A DNA stretch of 64,000 nt from Streptomyces sp. WAC 01529 (lineage in GTDB: Bacteria; Actinomycetota; Actinomycetes; Streptomycetales; Streptomycetaceae): contig NZ_CP029617.1 in the NCBI RefSeq assembly GCF_003945545.1, forward strand, positions 4,413,001-4,477,000. Reading direction: 5' to 3'. The notes beneath the pieces are model-generated. The model was not told the DNA's origin, made no database searches, and worked only from the letters and a program-made list of their open reading frames with translations. This document shows, piece by piece, positions 43,104 to 50,585 of the stretch. Each line of letters begins with the position of its first letter. The first letter of the stretch is position 1. Made by a program: the position numbers and the translations under genes.

Positions 43104-43742
43104 TCAGACCGCCCACTTCTGCTCGGCTGCCCGCAAGGCGGCGTCGTCGATCGCCCGGACTGCGTCGTGGGCTGTGGCGAGCAGGCGGTCCGCCCGGTGA
43201 AGGATCGCGGCGTCCACAGGGTGTGGATCGCCGTCCGCGTTGAGGCGGCGGGCGATCTGGTTGACGTTGTTGCCGATCCGGGCGATTTGAGCCCTCATCG
43301 CGGCGAGCTCGTCGATCGCATCGTCGTAGACCGTGCGCTCGGCCGCGACGGTGATCTCACCGCGGACGCGGGCCATGGTGGCGTCGGCGATGTAGCGGGC
43401 CATGGTCACGTGAGCGGTCTTCGCCGACGACTGGATGTCGTGCTTCTCGTGCGGCGCGAAGCGCGCGGTGACGTGCTCGGAGCGCTACGCATCGAGGTTC
43501 GCGCGGCGGTACGGCGCACGCTGAGCGGCCCGGACAGAGGGATCGCTCGGCTGATCGCCGGCGCCCACCCGCTCCTGCTCCGGCACGCCCTCGTGCCGGA
43601 GCTGCTCCTCCGCCACCCCCGGGGCGGAGGAGTCCGCGATGGACCGGCCTATGGACGGTCCATCGCCATTGCTTGCTGCGCTGTCGAGGTCAGTGATCAT
43701 CTCCTCCTGGGAGGTGGGGAGTCCGTGGTGCGATTCGTGCAT
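43104..43742 (-). pseudogene. MobC-like relaxosome protein interrupted by an amber codon
   Basis: One frame runs from MHESHHGLPTSQEEMITDLD to ...NVNQIARRLNADGDPHPV... and QKWAV, but a TAG at 43485-43487 interrupts it after residue 85. The stop falls right before the DNA-binding ribbon-helix-helix (SEHVTARFAPHEKHDIQSSA), whose remainder and the MobC tail continue in the same frame. Without the stop the protein would be 212 aa, normal for actinobacterial MobC. Between the stop and the first internal start (GTG near 43415) no initiation codon exists, so the fold would be lost. A point mutation, a sequence error or amber readthrough are the options. Confidence 0.75.
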
Positions 43743-43774
43743 TGAGTGGTTTGCCTTGGGCGTTGGGGATGGTC

Positions 43775-45106
43775 TCAGTGCGGGTGGCCGACGGGCGCCG
43801 TAGGCAGCTCGGCCTTGACGGTGCGGACCACCTCGCCGGCGGTGTCGCTGGCCACGCTGTAGCCGTCCTTGCGTACGGCCTCCTCCAACAGGTCGCGGGA
43901 GAGACGTCCGTGCTCGTGGAAGAGGTCACGGGCGTATTTGTTGAGGAGGTCCCGTGTCGCGCGCGGTTTGTAACCCGGGCGCTTCGACTCCGCCCGCGAG
44001 GCCGTGCGTGGGTCGTTGCCCGGCGGTTCCTTGCCCGGTTTTGGTTCCGGGCCGACGGTGGTGCGGACGGGCTGTTGCGGGCGGTTTTCGGGCAGGGGGC
44101 GGGCTGCCCGGTCGGCGGCGTCATCGCCCGCGACCTCGTAGGGCGGGGCGCCCGAAATTTCTGCCCGCTCTTTTGCCGTAGCCCGCGGGCGGGCCGTCGC
44201 GGAGCCGCCCCTCGTGCGTGCGGCGGTGTCGGGCCAGCGCGCGGGCAATGGCCTGGAGGCCAGAGCAGTGACCTGTTGACGGGTGGCGAGCTTGCGCAGC
44301 AGCAGCTCGTCCTGGCGCTCGTCGCGGTCGACGTCAGCCTGCTCCAGGGCTTGGTGCAGGCGGCGGGTGAGGCGTCGGCCTCGCCGCTTGGTGCGTTTGT
44401 CGGGTGTCATGCTCTCTGCCCGGAGGATCAGGGTGACGGCCCGGTCGAGGGCGCGGTCGCGGATGATCCGGGCGGCATCCGCGTCCCGGTCGGTAATCCC
44501 CAGACGAGCCAGCAGCCGTTCGCGTGCCTGTCGGGTGAGGAGGGCGGTCAGGCTGCGGGAGTCGGCGTGCGGGCTGCGATGGCGCAGTTCGATGCCCATG
44601 GCCAGGTGCCAGAGCACTGCCGCCAGGACCGGGCCGACGAAAGCCCGCACAGTTCCGCCGACCAGCCCGGACTCGGCGTAGGCGGGCACGATCTGCACGC
44701 AGGTGATCACCCAGGTGAGAGTGCCGGGCACCCCGGGCGCCTGCTTGGAGCCGTTGAGGTTCGCCCGCGCCATCAGCGCGGTGGCGAACAGCGCCAGTTC
44801 GGCGGCCGCGAACATCGCGGCGCGCTCGAAGGCGCTGCCCATGTCGAGGTAGTCGGCGGCGAATCGCCAGCTGGTGTCCGCGCTGTAGGCGGTACAGCCG
44901 ATCGCGGCGACGGCGGCGACCGGGATCGCGGCGGTGCTACGGCGCTGTCCAGCGCTCGGCTTCCGTCGGTACTTCCGCAGGGACCATGCGGCGGACAGTA
45001 CGACGACGAGCAGAGCCGCGATGGCAGCAGGCCCAGGGAACCAGTGCGGCAAGGCGGGCATGCCGATGTCGTTGGCGCTGATGAGCGTGGTGGTGCCAGG
45101 AGTCAT
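43775..45106 (-). CDS. Multi-pass membrane protein of the mobilisation block
   Basis: A 443-aa protein. The ATG (MTPGTTTLIS) was chosen for its GGAGAG site; an ATG 15 nt upstream is possible. Four hydrophobic segments lie in the first ~170 residues (AAIAALLVVVLSAAW; AAIPVAAVAAIGCTAY; AAMFAAAELALFATALMA; GPVLAAVLWHLAMGI). A long basic and charged cytosolic tail follows (TRQARERLLARLGI, KRTKRRGRRLTRRL...). Similar proteins sit beside replication and mobilisation genes in Streptomyces elements (a spread-protein or DUF2637-like role is possible). No catalytic motif seen. Confidence 0.7.
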   Translation of the reverse strand: MTPGTTTLISANDIGMPALPHWFPGPAAIAALLVVVLSAAWSLRKYRRKPSAGQRRSTAAIPVAAVAAIGCTAYSADTSWRFAADYLDMGSAFERAAMFAAAELALFATALMARANLNGSKQAPGVPGTLTWVITCVQIVPAYAESGLVGGTVRAFVGPVLAAVLWHLAMGIELRHRSPHADSRSLTALLTRQARERLLARLGITDRDADAARIIRDRALDRAVTLILRAESMTPDKRTKRRGRRLTRRLHQALEQADVDRDERQDELLLRKLATRQQVTALASRPLPARWPDTAARTRGGSATARPRATAKERAEISGAPPYEVAGDDAADRAARPLPENRPQQPVRTTVGPEPKPGKEPPGNDPRTASRAESKRPGYKPRATRDLLNKYARDLFHEHGRLSRDLLEEAVRKDGYSVASDTAGEVVRTVKAELPTAPVGHPH

Positions 45107-45194
45107 GCAGAGGCTCTCCAAGGGACCCGCGCGTTCGAGGGCAGGCGGAAGCCCGGGCGGGTGAGGTGGTGGGACGGGAGGGACCGCGGGCCGT

Positions 45195-45893
45195 TCAGAT
45201 AGCGGGCGCGGTGCGGCGTCGGTCGGAGCCGGTGAGGATGACCCGCTCGGTCATCTCGGCGAGGCGGGAGGCGACGCGGTCGCCGAGCGCGGTGCGGAGC
45301 TCGGCGGTGGGGAGGTTGGTAGTGATGAGGGTGGGGAGCATGTGCTCGTACCGATGGTTGACGAGCCGGTAGGTGAGCTCCTCGGTCCACTCGCTTGTCT
45401 TGGCCGCGCCGAGATCGTCCAAGAGCAGCAGCGGGCAGCGAGCCAGCGTCTGCAGTTCCCGTTCGCCGTCGTGGCCGGCGCGGGGGCGGAGCCGCGCGTG
45501 GAGGTCGGCGGAGGTGGTGGCCTCCCAGCGTAGGCGGACGCCTCGGGTGAGGAGTGCCCGGACGGCGCCGTACGCCTGGTGGGTTTTGCCGGTGCCGGTG
45601 GGGCCGGCGATCAGCAGCGACGGGCCCTCGGCGATACCGGGTCCGGTCGGGCCGGGGCGTCCGGCGCGGGCGATCTGGTCGGCCCAGGAGGTGATCTGGG
45701 GATGGTCGGCCAGGGCGCGGCGGTAGCGGGCGGGGATGCGGGCGTCGGCGAGTTCCAGGGCGGTGACGGTCTCGAGCGCCGGTTCCTGGGCGGCAGCCGT
45801 GGTGGGGTCGATGCCGCGGTTGGCGAGGATCGTGTTGAGCCGGTCGGTGATCGCGCCGACGGGCTGGGGTGCGCGGGTGAGGGTGGCGGTCAG
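45195..45893 (-). CDS. DnaC-like AAA+ ATPase
   Basis: About 232 aa. Walker A is AGPTGTGKTHQAY and Walker B LLLLDDLGAAKTSEW, followed by sensor 1-like PTLITTNLPTAEL and an Arg finger region (GDRVASRLAEMTERV), the arrangement of DnaC/IstB helicase loaders. It would load replicative helicase at the element's origin. No ATG, GTG or TTG fits the start; a CTG at 45893 overlaps the stop of the upstream initiator gene (CTCTGA), which suggests translational coupling with a CTG start. Confidence 0.8.
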   Translation of the reverse strand: MTATLTRAPQPVGAITDRLNTILANRGIDPTTAAAQEPALETVTALELADARIPARYRRALADHPQITSWADQIARAGRPGPTGPGIAEGPSLLIAGPTGTGKTHQAYGAVRALLTRGVRLRWEATTSADLHARLRPRAGHDGERELQTLARCPLLLLDDLGAAKTSEWTEELTYRLVNHRYEHMLPTLITTNLPTAELRTALGDRVASRLAEMTERVILTGSDRRRTAPAI

Positions 45894-46809
45894 AGCTCAT
45901 CTCCGTAGGCGGCGACGACGTCGGTGGGGTTCGTCCACGCCCGGTGGGCGGCGGGTGTGGTGGAGGATGCGGCGTTCATGACCTCGTGGACGAGGCTGGG
46001 CAGGACGCCCGGGGACAGGCCCTTGACCCGGTGGCGTTCGAGGGCGGCCCGGAGGTGTGCGGGGGCGATGCCCTCGTCGAGCAGCTTGCGCACCTGTTTG
46101 CCGAGATGGTTCAGGAAGGCATCTGGCGGGCGGTGGTTGCACGCGGCGATGTACTCGCCGAGGAGCTGCTTGGCCAAGACGGTGTCGGCGCGTGGGCGCT
46201 TGCGCCCCCCGAAGGGATATCTCCTAGATCCACGGTCCTAGGTCCTAGATCCGGACCGTGAGACGTCACTGCTGCCTCACCGAGCGCTCCCTGATCCCTC
46301 GCGGAGGACTCCGTGAAGCCCTCTTGACCTGCGACTTCGCTCTCAAGCCCCGGATTCAGCGCGGACTCACGGACCTCGCCGGAGCCCTCAGTGAGGACTG
46401 CGTGAGGCGGTAGCGAGTACTCCGTGACACCGGCGCCCACGGCAGGAGCCGACGCGACCGAAGCGTCGTGAACCGGGCAGCTCGGGAGGCGGCTCTTGCT
46501 CGCCCGGTTGATCTTCTGATGCTGGTGCCAGGTCACGACGTGCAGGTACCGCTTGTGATCCGGCCCCTTGTAGCGGCAGATCAGTCCCGCGTCGGCGAGC
46601 TGGGCGAGGTCCGTCTCGACATCGGACGGGGTGTGCTCCGGGCGCAGCACCCACAACTGCCCGGCGATGATCGCGGCGTGGTCGCGGTGGCGGCCCTGGT
46701 CGTCGGCCTGGGTGAGCAGGCCGAGGAAGGTGCGCTCGGCGGTCAGGGAGACGACGGCCAGGGACTCGGAGACGAAGGCTTCGGGCTTGATGGTGCGGAT
46801 TCGTGCCAA
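45890..46809 (-). pseudogene. Replication initiator-like protein, frameshifted at a C6/G6 tract
   Basis: The N-terminal part starts LARIRTIKPEAFVSESLAVV (TTG start; the MPRIRTIKPEFF-type opening is common in Streptomyces phage and element replication proteins). A winged-helix-like region follows (DHAAIIAGQLWVLRPEHTPS, LICRYKGPDHKRYLHVVTWH). The C-terminal part continues in another frame (KRPRADTV..., KQLLGEYIAACNHRPPDAFL to VVAAYGDEL). The frames meet at six G on the coding strand (46205-46210 as C6); one added G would give a single ~306-aa protein. Polymerase slippage could produce some full-length product. A GTG 18 nt upstream is an alternative start. Confidence 0.7.
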
Positions 46810-46827
46810 GTGCGGGGCGGTCCTCAC

Positions 46828-47250
46828 TCGGTGGCCTGTGCGCGGGCATCACGGCTCACCGTCGGTCGGGGCGGGATTCGAGGGGGTGTTGGCGCGGACG
46901 CGCGCCGGGAAGCGATTGCGTTTCCGGGGGTGTCGTCAACATAGCCACACCCCAGTCGCGCAAGTCCAGCCCTATCCGGCGCAATCTCTCACGGCAGAAC
47001 GGCTGCAAGAAATGGGGCTCGGTGACGGGCGGGAGGAAAACCGTAAGGCACGATCCGCTGTTGACCAAATAGTTGCCCGGACCGCAGAGCAAGAAGGATT
47101 ACATCGGCAAGCCGTTGACGGGCCGCCGACGGGGAAGCTACAAGACAACACCGCACTTCAGAGCCATGATCGTCGTGCTGGCCCGAGCCCATTCCCGACT
47201 CCCTGGAACCGCATCTCGGCGAACGACGCGAGCGCAACATAGACCACGAT
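46828..47250. other. Non-coding region between initiator and HTH regulator
   Basis: About 420 bp without a supported gene, between the divergent initiator gene and the broken HTH gene. By position it is the best place for the replication origin or oriT, but I see no clear iteron array or nic-like hairpin. Confidence 0.4.
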
Positions 47251-47271
47251 CGCCGGTTACCCAAACCGGCG
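47251..47271. promoter_or_regulatory. Operator-like palindrome before the HTH gene
   Basis: CGCCGGTT-ACCCA-AACCGGCG, a perfect 8-bp inverted repeat 22 bp before the ATG of the XRE-like gene. A candidate autoregulatory operator for that repressor or its relatives. Confidence 0.6.
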
Positions 47272-47293
47272 AATGCACCTTTCAATTGGAGCC

Positions 47294-47551
47294 ATGCCCC
47301 CACGCCCACTGGAAGTCGGACGCGCAGGAATGCAGGCGGCCCGCACCATCGAAATACTCCGAACCGAACGCGGCCTGTCGCAACGCCAGTTGGCCGACCG
47401 CGTGACCGCTTTCGGCCGTCCGATGTCCAACACCATGCTGTCCCGCATCGAACGCGCCCAACGCTGATGCGATGCCGACGACCTTGTCGCGATCGCCGAC
47501 GCCCTCCTGGTCTCGCCTCTCGTGCTGCTGCAGGGGCCGACCGCCACGTGA
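47294..47551 (+). pseudogene. XRE-type HTH regulator truncated by an opal codon
   Basis: Reads MPPRPLEVGRAGMQAARTIE, then LRTERGLSQRQLADRVTAFG and MSNTMLSRIERAQR, where TGA (47465-47467) stops translation at residue 57. The same frame continues CDADDLVAIADALLVSPLVL and LQGPTAT to a second stop at 47551. That continuation is the normal C-terminal part of the domain (an Arg codon CGA mutated to TGA would explain it). The shortened 57-aa product retains the recognition helix but loses the last helices, so it is probably inactive. The gene would otherwise control excision and transfer functions. Confidence 0.72.
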
Positions 47552-47610
47552 CGAGGACCGCTCAGCACCGCTGACCGAGCACGCCCCCACCCAGTAAGGA
47601 CCCGCCCTTC

Positions 47611-48006
47611 TTGCACCACTCCGACATACCCCCTGCCCTCGTACGACGCCTTCCCGGCACCGAGGGCGGAGCCCCCTTGCCTCGTCTCTACCGCTCCGAA
47701 GAAATCGCCGAAGCCCTCGGCTGCTCCGCCTGGTGGGTCAAGGACCGGGCCCGACGCGGACTCATCCCGCACACCCGCGTCGGCCGCGCCTACCGCTTCA
47801 CCGCCGCGCACCTCGCCGAGATCGTCCGCCTCTACGAAGAGCGCCCGAAGCGATCCGTCAGCAGCGCGCCGGCGAGTCGGGCAGCGACAAGCCCTCCCTC
47901 GGCACGAACTCGTGCCGCCCGGCCGCCTGAGCTGACTACGGCCCCGACGCCAGGGCGTCTGCGGGCTCGACCGCCGCGCCGCACCCAGTACGAGACCGTC
48001 GCGTAG
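47611..48006 (+). CDS. xis: Excisionase-like HTH protein
   Basis: A 131-aa protein with a MerR/AlpA-type winged helix at residues ~26-75 (RLYRSEEIAEALGCSAWWVK, RGLIPHTRVGRAYRFTAAHL) and a basic, Pro-rich tail. The TTG start is supported by alignment of the domain but the ribosome-binding site is weak. Position directly before int is that of Xis in actinobacterial elements: it would direct integrase to excise. The call rests on domain plus position. Confidence 0.78.
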   Translation: MHHSDIPPALVRRLPGTEGGAPLPRLYRSEEIAEALGCSAWWVKDRARRGLIPHTRVGRAYRFTAAHLAEIVRLYEERPKRSVSSAPASRAATSPPSARTRAARPPELTTAPTPGRLRARPPRRTQYETVA

Positions 48007-48054
48007 CGCGCCCGCACCCAGTCACAAGCCGAGAACAGGGGAGGAAGACGGAAG

Positions 48055-49590
48055 TTGGGTTTCGCGGAGAAGCGCGGAAACTACTGGCGCGGCCGGTACA
48101 AGACCGCGCCCGGCAAGCACCTCACGGTGGTCGACGACAACGGCAAAGCGATCCGGTTCGCCACCAAGGGCGAGGCCCAGCGCGCCGCGAGCGAGGCCGA
48201 GAACAAGTATCGGCGCGGCGACTGGCGCGACCCGGCACTCGGCCAGGAGACCTTCGGCGAGTACGCCAACCGCTGGTACGAGGCCCAGGACCTGGCCCCC
48301 TCGACCATGCAGAACTACAAGCGCCACATCGAGGAGCACCTCCTCCCCGACTTCGAGGACAAGGCGCTCGTCGGCATCCTGCGCACGGACGTCGACCTGT
48401 GGGAGAAGAAGGAGAAGGCCGCTTACGCGGCCTCCAGCGTCAAGACCTGGCGCTCGACGCTCCACCTGATCTTCGAGGACGCGATCGACGAGGGCCTGAT
48501 CACCTCGAACCCGGCCGCCAGACGGCGCGGACGCGGCAAGCGCGCCGGACGCTCCCGCGACCGCGGCCCGGAGAAGGTCGTCACCGACCCCCTCGGCACC
48601 CTGCTGACCGCGGAGCGAGCCGCCCTGCTCTCCGGCCGCGACGACGAGTTCGTCGCCGTCGTCCTCAAGGGCTACACCGGCATGCGCTGGGGCGAAATCG
48701 TCGGCCTGGAGACGGAGTTCGCCCGCTCCGGGGCCGTCCGCGTCGAATGGCACCTGTACGAACTCGACACCGGCGAGATGGTTCGCTGCCCACCCAAGGA
48801 CGACAGCTACCGCACCATCGACGTGATGGACTGGCTGTCGGCCCTGGTCGCCAACCACGTCGCCCGCACGAAGCCGAAACCCTGCTCGTGCCACGGCAAG
48901 ACCTACGTCTTCCGGGGCCAGGGCACAGCCCGCACCGGCGGCCACCACGGCGCAAAGCTCGTCGACGTCGCACGCCGAGCCGAAGTCTCCACCGGCACGG
49001 TGTCCAACGTCCTCAACCACCCCGACCGCGTCACCGAAGCCAAGCGGGTCAGGGTGGAACAGGCCATCGCAGACCTGGGATTCGTGCGCGGCGGCGCGGT
49101 ACCGCAGCACGCAGCCCACTGGCGCCGAAACGGCTTTGCCACCTGGCTGTTCACCCCGGCGGTCTCCGGCTGGTACCCAAAGAAGGCGCCGCAGGAAGCC
49201 CGCCCCGTACCTCTCCTCGACGAGCCGTGGCCCGGCGTCCCAGCCCGAGGGCGTGGCGCCAGCGACCGTGCCGACGCCTGCTGGCTCCCGATCGCCAAGG
49301 GCCTCACACCCCACGGCCTCCGCCATACCCACCGGACCGTGATGGAGGACCTCGGCACCGAGAAGGTCCTCATGGACGACCGCATGGGCCACATCGACGG
49401 CTCGGTCTCCGCGCGCTACGCCCACGTCACACCCGGAATGCGAAAACGCCTCATGCTTGGACTGACCGAGCAGTGGGAGGCGGCACTCGACACCCGCCTG
49501 GCGATGAGCCCCACGTCACCCGTGCGCGTACTCGATGATCTCCTACGTGCGCGCAGGGAATCACGTAAGCCTGCGGAGTCCCAGCGGTGA
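48055..49590 (+). CDS. int: Tyrosine integrase with an internal LacI-type HTH
   Basis: A 511-aa site-specific recombinase that would join the att sites in tRNA-Pro. The arm-binding and core-binding N-terminus spans ~1-170. Catalytic residues: Arg in TGMRWGE (R211), HGLRH (H420, R423), GH in RMGHIDG (H446) and nucleophile Tyr in SARYAHVT (Y455). Residues ~300-348 hold an extra LacI-like HTH (KLVDVARRAEVSTGTVSNVL) between catalytic boxes; I recall this insert in some Streptomyces integrases. It follows xis by ~50 bp, and a 17-bp stem hairpin follows the stop. Start is TTG (LGFAEKRGNYW). Confidence 0.92.
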   Translation: MGFAEKRGNYWRGRYKTAPGKHLTVVDDNGKAIRFATKGEAQRAASEAENKYRRGDWRDPALGQETFGEYANRWYEAQDLAPSTMQNYKRHIEEHLLPDFEDKALVGILRTDVDLWEKKEKAAYAASSVKTWRSTLHLIFEDAIDEGLITSNPAARRRGRGKRAGRSRDRGPEKVVTDPLGTLLTAERAALLSGRDDEFVAVVLKGYTGMRWGEIVGLETEFARSGAVRVEWHLYELDTGEMVRCPPKDDSYRTIDVMDWLSALVANHVARTKPKPCSCHGKTYVFRGQGTARTGGHHGAKLVDVARRAEVSTGTVSNVLNHPDRVTEAKRVRVEQAIADLGFVRGGAVPQHAAHWRRNGFATWLFTPAVSGWYPKKAPQEARPVPLLDEPWPGVPARGRGASDRADACWLPIAKGLTPHGLRHTHRTVMEDLGTEKVLMDDRMGHIDGSVSARYAHVTPGMRKRLMLGLTEQWEAALDTRLAMSPTSPVRVLDDLLRARRESRKPAESQR

Positions 49591-49595
49591 CTGCT

Positions 49596-49630
49596 GCTGT
49601 GCCTCTGGTGGTCACCACCAGAGGCACAGC
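49596..49630 (+). terminator. 17-bp perfect hairpin directly after int
   Basis: A 35-nt perfect inverted repeat (GCTGTGCCTCTGGTGGT ... ACCACCAGAGGCACAGC around one central base) starting 5 nt after the int stop. No U-tract follows, as usual for Streptomyces terminators. Confidence 0.75.
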
Positions 49631-49742
49631 CGTCTCCGGCGACACCTTGCGGGGGCAGCGTCAACCTCGTGGAGGTCACCTCGCTCCGGAGGTTATGGCA
49701 AACGCCCGGCGAGAGGGCCAAGGGACCTGGCTCAATAGGCAC

Positions 49743-50585
49743 ATGGAGATTGGCGAGCACTGGGCGTACCGCGCGAGGCCGAAGGACCTGGGTAGCGAGG
49801 TCCGCCAGGTCGAGGTCGTACGCGTGGGCAGCTCCGGCAGGTCTGGCTGGATCCACGTGCGGTTTCTCGAAGGCGATGCCGCTGGCCTGCAGGAGTGGGT
49901 CAGTTCCGGCTCTCTCGTAGCGCCGTGGGCGGATGTTGATACGTTCCGCGCGGATGACGCGGCGGAGCTGGCGCTGGCGGAGTGCTCTCGCCACGTCCGG
50001 GGCAGCACGGATTTCGAGGCCGCCCGCCTGATCCTCGGCATCGTCCGTCCGAAGAACAGGCTCCGCCTGCGCCGAACAGTGGCCGACGCCGGGGTCCTGG
50101 AGCTGAGCCGCCTCGACGAGACGGCACCGCTCATCGGCATCGACGCAGCTGAACTCCGCGGTGACGCCATGGTGTACGAGAACCGCCACGGCATGTGTCT
50201 GGCTGGGTGGCCGGTCACCGAGCGCGTCGCCCGCCAAGTGGCCGGCCGTCTCGCCGACGAGATCCTTCCGGAGGTGGACCGCAAGCAGCAGGGCATCGAA
50301 CAGGAGCGTGCCCAGTCCTCTTGGTACTCCTACAGCCGACGGGACGACCGGAAGCTGGACGCAGAGGCAGCTGTCTTGCGAACCGTCCGGGCCTGGTGCG
50401 GCGAAGACAAGGCCGACCGCTACGACGAGTTGGTCGCCCTTCGCGCCGAGGTCATCAGGCTCGGGGGACTCGTCGAGAAGGCGGTCAAGGCTCTACGCGA
50501 CCGAGGTCACGGCGTCATCGCCTCCACCATTGAGCGCGACCTTGGCGTCCATATCGCCACCCTTGATCCTGATGTGCGTCGATGA
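49743..50585 (+). CDS. Hypothetical protein
   Basis: A 280-aa protein starting MEIGEHWAYRARPKDLGSEV, then VRVGSSGRSGWIHVRFLEGD, a probable small beta-barrel, followed by helical segments (VTERVARQVAGRLADEILPE, YDELVALRAEVIRLGGLVEK). No named family recognised. An in-frame ATG at 49695 has GGAGG very close to it, and the frame is open back to int, but the hairpin after int argues for a downstream start. It converges with and overlaps the 3' end of the opposite gene by 71 bp. Confidence 0.62.
   Translation: MEIGEHWAYRARPKDLGSEVRQVEVVRVGSSGRSGWIHVRFLEGDAAGLQEWVSSGSLVAPWADVDTFRADDAAELALAECSRHVRGSTDFEAARLILGIVRPKNRLRLRRTVADAGVLELSRLDETAPLIGIDAAELRGDAMVYENRHGMCLAGWPVTERVARQVAGRLADEILPEVDRKQQGIEQERAQSSWYSYSRRDDRKLDAEAAVLRTVRAWCGEDKADRYDELVALRAEVIRLGGLVEKAVKALRDRGHGVIASTIERDLGVHIATLDPDVRR

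Noticed and set aside
45103..45900. Arg/Pro/His-rich 265-aa minus-strand frame over the DnaC-like gene
   Set aside because: It is in a different frame from the Walker A/B protein and has shadow composition, although it has an ATG.
40849..49590. Actinomycete ICE with TraB-type conjugation
   Set aside because: I looked for an FtsK/SpoIIIE-type ATPase; the only P-loop protein here is the DnaC-like one.
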